From Zavarzinia aquatilis (GTDB lineage Bacteria; Pseudomonadota; Alphaproteobacteria; Zavarziniales; Zavarziniaceae), in contig NZ_QGLE01000002.1 of assembly GCF_003173035.1 (NCBI RefSeq), forward strand, positions 248,001 to 312,000: DNA of 64,000 nucleotides. The letters run 5' to 3'. This document shows positions 46,633-56,090 of this stretch, one piece after another. The notes beneath the pieces were generated by a model. The model searched no databases. It was not told the DNA's origin and was given only the letters and a program-made list of their open reading frames with translations. The translations under genes were made by a program, and so were the position numbers. How positions within the stretch are numbered: position 1 is the stretch's first letter; each line of letters starts with the position of its first letter.

Positions 46633-47355
46633 ATGGCTCGGGTAGCGGTCGTCACCGGCGGCACGCGTGGCATCGGTCACGCCATTTCGGTCGCGCTGAA
46701 GGAGGCCGGCTATATCGTCGCGGCGAATTACGCCGGCAACGACGAAGCGGCGGCGAAGTTCAAGGCGGAAACCGGCATCGCGGTCTACAAGTGGAACGTG
46801 GCGAGCTTCGCCGAATGCCAGGAAGGCCTCGCCCGTATCGAGGCCGAACTCGGCCCGATCGACGTCGTCGTCAACAATGCCGGCATCACCCGCGACGGCG
46901 TGCTGCACAAGATGTCGCTGGAGCAGTGGACCCAGGTCATCGACACCGACCTGAACTCGCTGTTCAACATGACCCGTCCGGTGATCGAGGGGATGCGCGC
47001 CCGGGGCTTCGGCCGCATCGTCAACATCTCGTCGGTCAACGGCCAGAAGGGCCAGATGGGCCAGTCGAACTATTCGGCCGCCAAGGCCGGCCTGATCGGC
47101 TTCACCAAGGCGGTCGCCCAGGAGAATGCCTCGAAGGGCATCACCGTGAACGTGGTCGCGCCCGGCTACATCAACACCGAGATGGTCGCCGCCGTGCCCG
47201 AGCCCGTGCTGCAGAAGATCATCGGCCAGATCCCCGTGGGTCGTCTCGGCAAGGCCGAGGAAATCGCCCGCTGCGTGGCCTTCCTCGCCAGCGACGACGC
47301 CGGCTTCATCACCGGCGCCACGATCTCGGCGAACGGCGGCCAGTATCTCGCCTGA
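46633..47355 (+). CDS. phaB: Acetoacetyl-CoA reductase
   Basis: A 240-residue short-chain dehydrogenase that reduces acetoacetyl-CoA to (R)-3-hydroxybutyryl-CoA. The cofactor motif is VVTGGTRGIGHAI; the catalytic Ser and YxxxK are in NISSVNGQ and NYSAAKAG. GGAGGAAA lies just before the ATG. Length and the GQMGQSNYSAAKAG block match PhaB. Confidence 0.95.
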   Translation: MARVAVVTGGTRGIGHAISVALKEAGYIVAANYAGNDEAAAKFKAETGIAVYKWNVASFAECQEGLARIEAELGPIDVVVNNAGITRDGVLHKMSLEQWTQVIDTDLNSLFNMTRPVIEGMRARGFGRIVNISSVNGQKGQMGQSNYSAAKAGLIGFTKAVAQENASKGITVNVVAPGYINTEMVAAVPEPVLQKIIGQIPVGRLGKAEEIARCVAFLASDDAGFITGATISANGGQYLA

Positions 47356-47362
47356 TCCCGAC

Positions 47363-48232
47363 ATGACATCAGTGACGACGCGCGGCCCCGGTGGCCGCGC
47401 GACGCTTTTCGGGGCCGGGGCCATCGTGCTCTGGTCCACCCTCGCCCTGCTGACCACCCTCGCCGAGATCCCCGCGCTCGAGAAGACCGCCATCACCTTC
47501 GCCATCGGCGGCCTGGTGCTGGCCGGGCTGAACCTCGTTCGCGGCGACGGGCTCGCGCTTTACCGCCAGCCGTGGCGCGTCTGGGCCATCGGGCTGGGCG
47601 GCATGTTCGGCTATCACGCGCTCTATTTCTTCGCCCTCGGCATCGCGCCGCCGGCCGAGGCCAGCCTGGTCAATTACCTCTGGCCGCTGCTGATCGTCGC
47701 CGGTACCGCCTTCCTGCCGGGCGAGAGGCTGCGCCCCCTCGCCGTTGTTGGCGCCCTGATGGGCCTTGGCGGCGTCGGCTTCCTGATTGGCCCCCGCGCG
47801 CAATTCTCGATGGACGCCATGGGCGGCTATATCGCCGCCCTCGCCGCCGCCGTCACCTGGGCGACCTATTCCCTCGCCTCGCGCCGGATGGCGGGCGTGC
47901 CCAGCGGCATCGTCGCCGGTTTCGCCCTTGGCACCGCCCTGCTCGCGGCGATCGGCCACCTGCTGTTCGAGGATTTCGTCTGGCCGGCGGGCGGCCTCGC
48001 CTGGGCCTCGCTGGTCGCCCTTGGGCTCGGTCCGGTCGGCGCCGCCTTCCTGCTGTGGGACATCGGCATGAAGGGCGGCAATCCGCGCCTGCTCGGCGCC
48101 CTCGCCTATGCGACGCCGCTGACCTCGACCGTGCTTCTCGTCCTCGCCGGCAAGGCGGAGGCGAGCGCGGGCATTTTCGTCGCCTGCATCGCCATCACTT
48201 TCGGCGCCATTCTCGCGGGGCGAAAGGGATAG
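47363..48232 (+). CDS. EamA/DMT-family transporter
   Basis: A 289-residue membrane protein with ten helices in two EamA repeats, the second beginning near AALAAAVTWATYSLASRRM. GYHALYFFALGIAPPAEASL is typical of the YddG-like branch, which exports aromatic amino acids in enterics. The substrate here is not determined. It begins 7 bp after phaB, so it may be cotranscribed. Confidence 0.85.
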   Translation: MTSVTTRGPGGRATLFGAGAIVLWSTLALLTTLAEIPALEKTAITFAIGGLVLAGLNLVRGDGLALYRQPWRVWAIGLGGMFGYHALYFFALGIAPPAEASLVNYLWPLLIVAGTAFLPGERLRPLAVVGALMGLGGVGFLIGPRAQFSMDAMGGYIAALAAAVTWATYSLASRRMAGVPSGIVAGFALGTALLAAIGHLLFEDFVWPAGGLAWASLVALGLGPVGAAFLLWDIGMKGGNPRLLGALAYATPLTSTVLLVLAGKAEASAGIFVACIAITFGAILAGRKG

Positions 48233-48290
48233 GCTTGCCACGGCGCCGTCCTCCCCTAGTGTTTAGGAAAACACATGGGGAGATACAGGC

Positions 48291-48923
48291 ATGTCCGCGA
48301 TCACCGTCCATCATCTGAACGATTCCCGCTCGCAGCGCATTCTCTGGCTGCTCGAGGAACTGGGCGTGCCCTACACGGTCGTGCCCTATGCCCGCGACAC
48401 CGAAACCCGCCTGGCGCCGGACAGCCTCAAGGGCGTGCATCCCCTGGGCAAGAGCCCGGTGATCTTCGATGGCGACCTGCGCGTCGCTGAATCGGGCGCC
48501 ATCGTGACCTATCTGATCAACAAATACGGCAAGCGCCGCTTCGGCCCCGGCCCCGACATCGAGGCCGAGGTCGCCTATGAGGAATGGCTCCATTTCGCCG
48601 AAGGGTCGGCCATGCTGCCGCTCATGCTCGCGCTTTATTGCAGCCGGCTGGGCGAGGCCGCGGGGCCGCTGTGGCCGCGCATCCAGTCGGAAATCGCCAA
48701 TCACCTCGGCTATATGGAAGACGCGCTGGGCGACAAGCCCTTCTTCCTGGGCGACGAGCCGAAGGGGCCGGACTTCCTGCTCGTCTTCGTCGTCGAGGTC
48801 GCCCATGTCCTCGGTTTCGCCGGCCCCTATCCCCGCCTGATCGCCTATGCGAAACGCATCAACGCCCGCCCGGCCTATCACGCCGCCATCGCCCGCGGCG
48901 GCGCCTATGCCTTCGGCATGTGA
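48291..48923 (+). CDS. Glutathione S-transferase family protein
   Basis: A 210-residue GST. The thioredoxin-like domain holds HLNDSRSQRILWLLEEL, with the catalytic Ser region, and VIFDGDLRVAESGAIVTYL, the Ser-Glu glutathione contact. The helical domain follows. It may conjugate or reduce electrophiles; the substrate is unknown. Confidence 0.9.
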   Translation: MSAITVHHLNDSRSQRILWLLEELGVPYTVVPYARDTETRLAPDSLKGVHPLGKSPVIFDGDLRVAESGAIVTYLINKYGKRRFGPGPDIEAEVAYEEWLHFAEGSAMLPLMLALYCSRLGEAAGPLWPRIQSEIANHLGYMEDALGDKPFFLGDEPKGPDFLLVFVVEVAHVLGFAGPYPRLIAYAKRINARPAYHAAIARGGAYAFGM

Positions 48924-48963
48924 GGGCATTGCACGCCTACGCCAATGACGTATAGTCATAACC

Positions 48964-49251
48964 ATGAGCAGCGAGGGCGCCCTTCATTCGGTCGTCGAGA
49001 CGCCGGAGTTTCTCCGGGCGGCGCAGGGCCTGCTCGACGAGGCTGAAAAATCGGCATTGGTCGACTATATCGCCGCGCATCCGTCAGTTGGCGATCTGAT
49101 CGTCGGCACTGGCGGCGCGCGCAAGTTGCGGTGGGCGATCGGCAACCGGGGCAAGGGCGAGAAGGCCAACCTGACCAAGGCCGAACGGAACGAACTGCGC
49201 GACGTCTTGTCCGACATCGCCGCGATCTATCGGAAAGGACGGGAGAGATGA
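48964..49251 (+). CDS. HigB/RelE-type toxin, internally deleted
   Basis: A 95-residue remnant of the RelE/HigB toxin family. The N-terminus (VVETPEFLRAAQGLLDEAEK, then GTGGARKLRWA) and C-terminus (EKANLTKAERNELRDVL, then IAAIYRKG) match the family well. Between RGKG and EKANL, the central strands that usually read roughly GGARVIYY and then LLxxYxK are missing, a loss of about 30 residues with the frame intact. The RNase core is therefore probably inactive. It overlaps the antitoxin ATG (49248). Confidence 0.75.
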   Translation: MSSEGALHSVVETPEFLRAAQGLLDEAEKSALVDYIAAHPSVGDLIVGTGGARKLRWAIGNRGKGEKANLTKAERNELRDVLSDIAAIYRKGRER

Positions 49252-49535
49252 GCAAACTGGGCAAGAGCATCCTGACCGGCGCCCGGGAAGCCCTCGCCTT
49301 CGCGAAGGGGGAACGCGAAGGCTTCGTGGAACATGCGCCGGACCCCATCAACGTGAAGGCCATCCGCGAGAAGCTGGGCTTGTCGCAATCCGCCTTCGCC
49401 GCCCGTTTCGGCGTCTCGCTTCGCACACTTCAGGGCTGGGAAGGGGGATCGCGCCAGCCGACCGGGGCCGCGAGGACTCTGCTGCGCGTCGTCGAGCACG
49501 AACCGGAAGCGGTGCGCCGGGCACTTCTCGGCTGA
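49248..49535 (+). CDS. HigA-type antitoxin with XRE-family HTH
   Basis: A 95-residue DNA-binding antitoxin. The HTH is IREKLGLSQSAFAARFGVSL, followed by RTLQGWEGGSRQPTGAARTL. GGGAGAG precedes the ATG, which overlaps the toxin stop by 4 bp. It looks intact and may still repress its own promoter even though its toxin is damaged. Confidence 0.88.
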   Translation: MSKLGKSILTGAREALAFAKGEREGFVEHAPDPINVKAIREKLGLSQSAFAARFGVSLRTLQGWEGGSRQPTGAARTLLRVVEHEPEAVRRALLG

Positions 49536-49539
49536 TTGC

Positions 49540-49980
49540 CTAGCGGCCCGTCCTTGGACGCGGGCGCCAGTCGGGGGGCGCCATTTCGAAGCCGGCGAAA
49601 TCGAAGCCCGGCGCCACCGTGCAGCCGACCAGGGTCCAGCGGCCGAGGCTGACCGCCGCCTGCCAGGCGAAGGCGGGCACGACCACCTGCGGCTGCTGGC
49701 CAAGGTGAATGTCGGGGCCGAGGTGATGGCCCGAGATGTCGTGACCGTCGGGCGAGATGGTCAGGGCAAGCGGCGCGCCGGCATACCAGTGCCAGACCTC
49801 GACCGCGTCGACCCGGTGCCAGTGGGAATTCTCGCCATGCTGCAGCAGGTAGTAGATGGCGGTCGAGGCCGATCGGCCCGGCCCCGCGTCGCGAAACGTC
49901 TCCCGGTAGTGGCCGCCCTCGGGATGGGGCTGAAGGCCGAGGCGGCGGATCACCTCGGCCGCGTCGAGGTCGGCGCTCAC
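49540..49980 (-). CDS. Cupin DUF985 family protein
   Basis: A 146-residue cupin. EVIRRLGLQPHPEGGHYRET and YYLLQHGENSHWHRVDA are standard for DUF985; later VEVWHWYAGAPLAL holds further metal-side residues. A GTG start at 49980 overlaps the upstream GST stop by 4 bp. Function unknown. It is the last gene of the gloB operon. Confidence 0.85.
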   Translation of the reverse strand: MSADLDAAEVIRRLGLQPHPEGGHYRETFRDAGPGRSASTAIYYLLQHGENSHWHRVDAVEVWHWYAGAPLALTISPDGHDISGHHLGPDIHLGQQPQVVVPAFAWQAAVSLGRWTLVGCTVAPGFDFAGFEMAPPDWRPRPRTGR

Positions 49981-50594
49981 ACCGGATCCCTGGGGATGGT
50001 CGCGAGGAAGGACGGGCGCTTGGCCGCTTCCTCGAACCAGGCGGCGAGGGCCGCGCGGCCTTCCCGCCAATCGTCGGCGGGGAAGCGGAAATCGAGATAG
50101 CCGAGCAGCGCCATCACCGTGATCTGGCCGACGTCGAGCGCGGGACCGAAGCCGAAGACCGCATCTTCGAGCGCGTCGAGCCCGCGATTGGCCGCGCGCA
50201 TCTGCCGCTCGACCCAGGTCGCGGAACGCTCCGCTTCCGGCCGCCGGCCCTCGAGCAGGCGCAGCACCAGCGCGTCGAGCACGCCATCGGCGAGCGCCTG
50301 CACGGTCAGCACCCGCGTCCGCGCCGCGCCGTCGGCCGGGATCAGGGCGGGACCGCCGTGCAGCCGGTCGAGATGGTCGAGCACCACGGGGCTGTCGAAG
50401 ATCACCGTGCCATCCTCGAGCAGGAGGGCCGGCACCTTGCCGAGGGGATTGACCGTGCCGATGTCGGTGTCCGGCGCCCAGACATTCTTGGGCAGGAGTT
50501 CGATATCGCCCGCGAGGCCCGTCTCATGGGCCATGATCATCACCTTGCGGACGAAGGGCGAGGTCGGCGACCAGCACAGGCGAAGACGGCTCAC
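49977..50594 (-). CDS. Glutathione S-transferase-like protein
   Basis: A 205-residue GST. CWSPTSPFVRKVMIMAHETG is the N-terminal glutathione region, and NPLGKVPALLLEDGTVIFDS the conserved cis-Pro and Ser region. The C-terminal helical domain includes ITVMALLGYLDFRFP. It overlaps gloB by 4 bp at the start and the cupin gene by 4 bp at the end. Confidence 0.9.
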   Translation of the reverse strand: MSRLRLCWSPTSPFVRKVMIMAHETGLAGDIELLPKNVWAPDTDIGTVNPLGKVPALLLEDGTVIFDSPVVLDHLDRLHGGPALIPADGAARTRVLTVQALADGVLDALVLRLLEGRRPEAERSATWVERQMRAANRGLDALEDAVFGFGPALDVGQITVMALLGYLDFRFPADDWREGRAALAAWFEEAAKRPSFLATIPRDPV

Positions 50595-51364
50595 CGGAAA
50601 TTGTCCTTGGCTTTGCGCAGGGCCGTGAAGACGGCGAGCGGCGAGGCGTCGGCCAGCTTCAGTTCCTTGGCGATGGCGCGCTGATCGGCGCGCAGGAAGG
50701 GATTGGTGGCAAGCTCGACGCCGATGGTTGTGGGCACCGTCGGCTCGCCCAGGCGGCGGGCCGCCTTCACGCTGACCTCGCGCACGCGGAGCGCGGGATT
50801 TTCGAGATCGACGCTGAGGGCGAAGCGGATGTTCGCCTCGGTATATTCATGGGCGCAGTAGACCTTGGTCAGGCCCGGCAGATCGGCGAGCTTGTTGAGG
50901 GAAGCCCACATCTGCTGCGGCGTGCCCTCGAACAGGCGGCCGCAGCCGGCGGCGAACAGCGTGTCGCCGACGAAGACCGCCAAGGCCGCCTCGAACCAAT
51001 AGGCGACATGGCCCGCCGTGTGGCCCGGCACATCTAGCACCTTGCCGGCGATCGAGCCGATGGCGACCTCATCCCCCTCGCCCACCGCGCGGTCGATACC
51101 GGGGATCTTGTCCGCCTCGCCCCGGGGACCAACGATGGTGAGGCCGTAACGCGCCTTCAGCTCGAGATTGCCGCCGACGTGATCCGGGTGATGGTGCGTG
51201 TTCAGGATCAGCGAGGGCCGCCAGCCCAGCCGCTCCAGCGCCTCGGCGACCGGGCCGGGATCGGCCGGATCGACGATGGCGACGGTGCCCGTCGCCGGGT
51301 CCCGCACCAGGGGCACGTAATTGTCCGTGAAGCACGGGATGAGCTGGATGTCGAAACCGGTCAT
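50591..51364 (-). CDS. gloB: Hydroxyacylglutathione hydrolase (glyoxalase II)
   Basis: A 257-residue metallo-beta-lactamase-fold enzyme that releases D-lactate and glutathione in methylglyoxal detoxification. The metal motif is NTHHHPDHVGG; further ligands lie in PGHTAGHV, VGDTLFAAGCGR and CAHEYTEANI. It is the first gene of the minus-strand gloB-GST-cupin operon and is divergent from the methyltransferase gene. Confidence 0.95.
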   Translation of the reverse strand: MTGFDIQLIPCFTDNYVPLVRDPATGTVAIVDPADPGPVAEALERLGWRPSLILNTHHHPDHVGGNLELKARYGLTIVGPRGEADKIPGIDRAVGEGDEVAIGSIAGKVLDVPGHTAGHVAYWFEAALAVFVGDTLFAAGCGRLFEGTPQQMWASLNKLADLPGLTKVYCAHEYTEANIRFALSVDLENPALRVREVSVKAARRLGEPTVPTTIGVELATNPFLRADQRAIAKELKLADASPLAVFTALRKAKDNFR

Positions 51365-51427
51365 GGGAACACTATAGGCAGAAGGACGCGGATCGGCCAC
51401 GATGCCGGGCATCCGGATGGGACAATT

Positions 51428-52237
51428 ATGCGGCTGGACGTTACCGAATTTCGAGCCTTCTACGATAGCCCCCTCGGCGCCGTCACGAGGCGCCTGATGC
51501 GGCGCCGTCTGAAGGAGCTGTGGCCCGACGTCCGGGGCAAGTCCGTGCTCGGCCTCGGCTACGCGACGCCTTACTTGCGGCCCTTTCGCGGCGAGGCGGA
51601 ACGGGTGATCGCCCTCATGTGCGGTGCGCAGGGGGTGACGCGCTGGCCGCGCCGCGGCCCGGCCGCGGTCGCCCTGTCCGAGGAAACCGCCCTGCCCCTC
51701 GCCGACGATTCGATCGACCGCATCCTGCTCGTGCACGAACTCGAACTGGCCACCGACCTGCGGCCCCTGCTGCGGGAAATCTGGCGGGTGCTGGCACCGG
51801 AAGGGCGCGTCATCGCCGTGGTGCCCAACCGGCGCGGCATCTGGGCCCGCCTCGACATGACGCCCTTCGGCGCCGGCCGGCCCTTTTCCCTGCCGCAGAT
51901 CGAACAGACCCTGCGCGGCGCCATGTTCGAGCCCCTGCGCAGCCACCCGGCGCTTTATCTGCCGCCGACCAAGCGCCGCTTCCTGATCCGCACCGCGCCG
52001 TTCTGGGAAAAGATGGGCAGCCGCTGGTGGCCCAGTTTCTCGGGCCTGCTGCTGGTCGAGGCGACCAAGAGCCTCTACGCCCTGACGCCGCCGGGCGAGC
52101 GGGTCACGGCCAGGGCGAAGGCCAAGGCGATGATCCCCTCGCTGGAGCGGCGGGTCGGCTTAGCCCCGGGCGAGCTGGAACACGGCCTGTTCGCCGAAGA
52201 GATTGGCGAGACGCCCTGCGCCGCGGATCGGCCGTGA
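51428..52237 (+). CDS. Class I SAM-dependent methyltransferase
   Basis: A 269-residue methyltransferase. SVLGLGYATPYLRPF occupies the place of SAM motif I, and LPLADDSIDRILLVHELELA and EIWRVLAPEGRVIAVVPN are later conserved blocks. The family often lies beside gloB in alphaproteobacteria. The substrate is unknown. Its last 78 bp overlap metW on the opposite strand. Confidence 0.85.
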   Translation: MRLDVTEFRAFYDSPLGAVTRRLMRRRLKELWPDVRGKSVLGLGYATPYLRPFRGEAERVIALMCGAQGVTRWPRRGPAAVALSEETALPLADDSIDRILLVHELELATDLRPLLREIWRVLAPEGRVIAVVPNRRGIWARLDMTPFGAGRPFSLPQIEQTLRGAMFEPLRSHPALYLPPTKRRFLIRTAPFWEKMGSRWWPSFSGLLLVEATKSLYALTPPGERVTARAKAKAMIPSLERRVGLAPGELEHGLFAEEIGETPCAADRP

Positions 52238-52777
52238 GCCGCCGTCGCTGTTGACCGCGAGGCCGCGCTCGATCGACAGGCCCATGTCTTTCGTCAGATC
52301 GACGAAATCCCGAATGGTGCAGAGGTGGATGTTCGGGGTCGAATACCACGGTTCCGCCAGGCAGGAGGTCATGGGCATGGTGCCCCGGCACAGCAGATGG
52401 GTGCGCACCTTCCAGAAGCCGAAATTCGGGAAGGAGACAATGGCGTGCCGGCCGATGCGCAGCAACTGCTCGATCACGAGGCGCGGGTTGCGCGTCGCCT
52501 GCAGGGTCTGCGACAGGATCACGTAGTCGAAGGCACCGGCCGGATAATCGGCCAGATCCGTGTCGGCATCGCCCTGGATAACGGAAAGCCCACGCGCGAC
52601 GCAGGCGTTGACGCCCTGCTGCGACAGCTCCATGCCCCGGCCGTCGATGCCCTTGCGCTCGGTCAGCCAGGCCAGCAAGGCGCCGTCGCCGCAGCCGACG
52701 TCGAGCACCTTGGTGCCCGGGGTCACCATCTCGGCGATGACGCCGAGGTCGACGCGAATGGATTCGGTCCCGCTCAT
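52160..52777 (-). CDS. metW: Methionine biosynthesis protein MetW
   Basis: A 205-residue methyltransferase-like protein that works with Met[17 protein letters not shown] is SAM motif I, and [27 protein letters not shown] and [12 protein letters not shown] are typical MetW blocks. It overlaps the metX stop by 4 bp and, at its 3' end, the opposing methyltransferase gene by 78 bp. Confidence 0.93.
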   Translation of the reverse strand: MSGTESIRVDLGVIAEMVTPGTKVLDVGCGDGALLAWLTERKGIDGRGMELSQQGVNACVARGLSVIQGDADTDLADYPAGAFDYVILSQTLQATRNPRLVIEQLLRIGRHAIVSFPNFGFWKVRTHLLCRGTMPMTSCLAEPWYSTPNIHLCTIRDFVDLTKDMGLSIERGLAVNSDGGSRPIRGAGRLANLFGEQAVFQLARG

Positions 52778-53976
52778 GCCCGCACCGCCTTCTGCCGGGC
52801 AGCCCAGGCGGACGAGATGAAGCCACTGACCGTGCTGTGAAACTCCGGCTCGTCGAGCAGGAAGGCGTCGTGGCCCTTGTCGGTCTCGATCTCGACGAAG
52901 GAGACGTTGGCGGCGGCCGCGTTCAGGGCATGGACGATCTTGCGGTTCTCCGCCGTCGGGAACAGCCAGTCCGAGGTGAAGGAGACGACACAGAAACGGG
53001 TCTTCGTACCCTCGAAAGCCTTGGGCAGCGAGCCGCCATTGGCTTCCCACAGGTCGAAATAGTCCATCGCCCTGGTGATATAGAGATAGGAATTGGCGTC
53101 GAACCGCTCGACGAAGCTCGACCCCTGATGGCGGAGATAGGATTCCACCTGGAAATCCGCGTCGAAGGAAAAGCCCAGCCGCTCGCGCGATTGCAGGCGC
53201 CGGCCGAACTTGCGGTGCAGCGCCGGCTCGGACAGATAGGTGATATGGGCGGCCATGCGGGCGACGGCGAGGCCGGCGCGCGGCCGCGTGCCGGCGTCGA
53301 GATAGGCCCCGCCCCGCCATTCCGGATCGGCCATGATCGCCTGACGCCCGACTTCGTGGAAGGCGATGTTCTGGGCCGAATGACGCGCGGCGGTCGCGAT
53401 CGGCACCGCGGCGAAGAGCCGTTCGGGACAGGCCGAGGCCCATTGCAGCACCTGCATCCCGCCCATGGAGCCGCCGATGGCGCAGAACAGCGTCTCGATC
53501 CCGAGGTAATCGAGCAGCAAGCCTTGCGCCCGCACCATGTCGCCGATGGTGATCACCGGGAAGTCGAGGCCATAGGGCCGCCCGGTCGCCGGGTTGAGGT
53601 CGCGCGGCCCCGTCGTGCCCATGCAGCCGCCGAGGACATTGGAACAAATGACGAAAAACCGGTCGGTGTCGATCACCTTGCCCGGGCCAATCAGGTCGCC
53701 CCACCAGCCGGGCTTGCCGGTCACCGGATGGGTCGACGCGGCATAGTGGTCCCCGGTCAGCGCATGGCAGACCAGCACCGCGTTCGATTTCAGGGAATCG
53801 AGGGTGCCATAGGTTTCATAGGCGACGGTGAAGGGGCCGAGAGTCGCGCCGGAATCGAGCCGCAGCGGCGCGTCTACCCCAAGAAGGGCGCGCTTTCCGG
53901 CGGTGGCGGCGATACTGGCGCCAGCCTCCGGATCGGGTGCGGAGGCCGGATTTTCGGGTTCGGCGGACATGGTCAT
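52774..53976 (-). CDS. metX: Homoserine O-acetyltransferase MetX
   Basis: A 400-residue alpha/beta-hydrolase-fold enzyme that acylates homoserine at the start of methionine synthesis. The nucleophile Ser is in [12 protein letters not shown], the Asp in [14 protein letters not shown] and the His in [30 protein letters not shown] is a family signature. Acetyl- versus succinyl-CoA preference cannot be read with certainty from the sequence. Confidence 0.94.
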   Translation of the reverse strand: MTMSAEPENPASAPDPEAGASIAATAGKRALLGVDAPLRLDSGATLGPFTVAYETYGTLDSLKSNAVLVCHALTGDHYAASTHPVTGKPGWWGDLIGPGKVIDTDRFFVICSNVLGGCMGTTGPRDLNPATGRPYGLDFPVITIGDMVRAQGLLLDYLGIETLFCAIGGSMGGMQVLQWASACPERLFAAVPIATAARHSAQNIAFHEVGRQAIMADPEWRGGAYLDAGTRPRAGLAVARMAAHITYLSEPALHRKFGRRLQSRERLGFSFDADFQVESYLRHQGSSFVERFDANSYLYITRAMDYFDLWEANGGSLPKAFEGTKTRFCVVSFTSDWLFPTAENRKIVHALNAAAANVSFVEIETDKGHDAFLLDEPEFHSTVSGFISSAWAARQKAVRA

Positions 53977-54104
53977 GATCGAGGCACAATCGGTTAGGCG
54001 GCGGCCCCACGCAAGTCAATGTTTTCTTTGCGTTCCCGTGGCCATCCGTCTAAAACCGAGAAGCCTTCGGACGGCCCGTCCGGCCCTCTTTTCAGTACCC
54101 GCGA

Positions 54105-54950
54105 ATGAGCGAGAAACCCCTCGACCTCGACGACCTGCGGCGCGAGATCGACCAGATCGACGACCGCCTACACGACCTGCTGATGGCACGGGCCGATATC
54201 GTGCAACGCGTGGCTGTCCTGAAGCGCGGCACCGCGGCCATGCGGCCCGAACGCGAGGCCAGCATCCTGCGCCGGCTCGTCGCCCGCCATCGCGGCTCGC
54301 TGCCGGTCGGCATCCTTGGCCGTATCTGGCGCGAGATCATTTCCAGCCTGACCCGCGGCCAGTCGCCGCTGTCGGTCGCGCTCTATGCCCCCTACGGCGT
54401 CCTTGAGTTCTTCGACGTCGCGCGGACCCATTTCGGCGCCGCCCGCATCGACCTGCACGATACGCCGGCGCAGGCCCTGCGCGCCGTCGCCGAAAGCGGC
54501 AATCAGGTGGTCGGCGTGCTGCCCCTGCCAGCCGGCGACGAGAATGCCTGGTGGCCCAATCTCGCCTCGACCGATCAGGCCCGGCCGCGGATCATCGCCC
54601 GCCTGCCCTTCGTCCGCGACGGCTCGAGCGCGGTCGAGGCGGTGGCCGTCGCCCCCTTCGACCCCGGGGTGTCGGGCGACGACGCCGGTTATCTGATCAT
54701 CGTCACGGGCTATGGCACCGAAATCAGCCGCGGCCGCCTGAGCGACCGCCTGACCGCCGTCGGCATCAACGGTCAATGCATCGACAGCCGCCAGCGCGGC
54801 GGTGACACGCTGCATCTCTTCGAGGTCGACGGCCCGCTGTCCGATGGCGACGCGCGCCTTCATTCGCTGCTGGCGGCCCATGGCGACGAGATCGCCCAGG
54901 CCATCCCCGCCGGTGGCTATGCCCGGCCGATCAGCACGTCCGGCTATTGA
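54105..54950 (+). CDS. Chorismate mutase (AroQ type) with an added C-terminal domain
   Basis: A 281-residue protein. Residues about 1-85 form the helical chorismate mutase: LDDLRREIDQIDDRLHDLL, ADIVQRVAVLK and RPEREASILRRLVARH. The rest is a divergent domain resembling the fold of prephenate dehydratase, but it lacks its usual catalytic TRF motif. It probably converts chorismate to prephenate for the tyrA gene just downstream. Confidence 0.85.
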   Translation: MSEKPLDLDDLRREIDQIDDRLHDLLMARADIVQRVAVLKRGTAAMRPEREASILRRLVARHRGSLPVGILGRIWREIISSLTRGQSPLSVALYAPYGVLEFFDVARTHFGAARIDLHDTPAQALRAVAESGNQVVGVLPLPAGDENAWWPNLASTDQARPRIIARLPFVRDGSSAVEAVAVAPFDPGVSGDDAGYLIIVTGYGTEISRGRLSDRLTAVGINGQCIDSRQRGGDTLHLFEVDGPLSDGDARLHSLLAAHGDEIAQAIPAGGYARPISTSGY

Positions 54951-54977
54951 TCCGTACAGATTCCGAGGAGAGGCGTC

Positions 54978-56090
54978 ATGCCCCCGGTCGATTCCAGGCC
55001 CCAGCCCCGTTCCAGCATCCTCGGCATCGCCGCCTATGTCGGCGGCCGTTCCAAGGCCGAACCGGGCCAGCGGGTGATCAAGCTCTCGTCCAATGAATCG
55101 GGTATCGGGCCCAGCCCGAAAGCCATGGCCGCCCTGAAATCCGTGGCGGGCGAGTTGCACCGCTATCCGGACGGCGGCGTCGCCGACCTGCGTCAGGCCA
55201 TTGCCGCCCGGTTCGACATTCCGGCCGACCGCATCGTCTGCGGCGCGGGCTCGGACGAGCTTATTCACCTGCTGACGATTTCCTACGCCGGGCCGGGCGA
55301 TGAAGTGCTCTATTCCGAGCATGGCTTCCTCGTCTATCCGATCTCGGCCCGTACCGCCGGGGCGACGCCGGTCAAGGCGCCGGAAAAGGACCTGCGGCTC
55401 GATGTCGACGCCCTGCTGGCCGCGGTGACGCCCGCGACCAAGATCGTCTATATCGCCAATCCCAACAATCCGACCGGCACCTATGTCCCGCCGGAGGATG
55501 TCGCGCGGCTGCACGCCGGCCTGCCGCCGCATGTGCTTCTGGTGCTCGACGCCGCCTATGCCGAATTCGTCGATGTCGACGATTACGAGGCCGGCCTGCG
55601 CGCGGTCGAGGCGGCGGAAAATGTCGTCATGCTGCGCACCTTCTCGAAGCTGTACGGCCTCGCGGCGCTGCGCCTCGGCTGGGCCTATTGTCCGGAAGGC
55701 GTCGCCGACGTGCTGAACCGGGTGCGCGGGCCGTTCAACATCTCGACGGCGGCGCAGGCAGCCGGCGTCGCCGCCCTTGGCGATGACGAATTCCTCGAGG
55801 AGGCGCGGCGCCACAACAGTCAGTGGCGCGCCTGGCTGACCGGCCGGCTGAGTCAGCTCGGCCTGAAGGTGACGCCCAGCGTGACCAATTTCCTGCTGGT
55901 CGAATTCCCGCAGGAAGCCGGCAAGACCGCGGCCGAGGCGGACGAATTCCTGACCGCGCGCGGCATCCTGCTGCGCCGGGTCACCGCCTATGGCCTGCCG
56001 CATCACCTGCGCATCTCGATCGGCACCGGTGAGGAATGCGAGATCGCGGCGGCCGCCGTCGCCGATTTCCTGCGGGGCGATCATGGCTGA
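54978..56090 (+). CDS. hisC: Histidinol-phosphate aminotransferase
   Basis: A 370-residue class I/II PLP-dependent aminotransferase. SSNESGIGPSPKAMAALK and NPNNPTGTYVP are standard, and the PLP Lys lies in RTFSKLYGLAALRLGW. In this setting between chorismate mutase and tyrA it may also aminate aromatic keto acids. It starts 27 bp after the mutase gene. Confidence 0.92.
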   Translation: MPPVDSRPQPRSSILGIAAYVGGRSKAEPGQRVIKLSSNESGIGPSPKAMAALKSVAGELHRYPDGGVADLRQAIAARFDIPADRIVCGAGSDELIHLLTISYAGPGDEVLYSEHGFLVYPISARTAGATPVKAPEKDLRLDVDALLAAVTPATKIVYIANPNNPTGTYVPPEDVARLHAGLPPHVLLVLDAAYAEFVDVDDYEAGLRAVEAAENVVMLRTFSKLYGLAALRLGWAYCPEGVADVLNRVRGPFNISTAAQAAGVAALGDDEFLEEARRHNSQWRAWLTGRLSQLGLKVTPSVTNFLLVEFPQEAGKTAAEADEFLTARGILLRRVTAYGLPHHLRISIGTGEECEIAAAAVADFLRGDHG

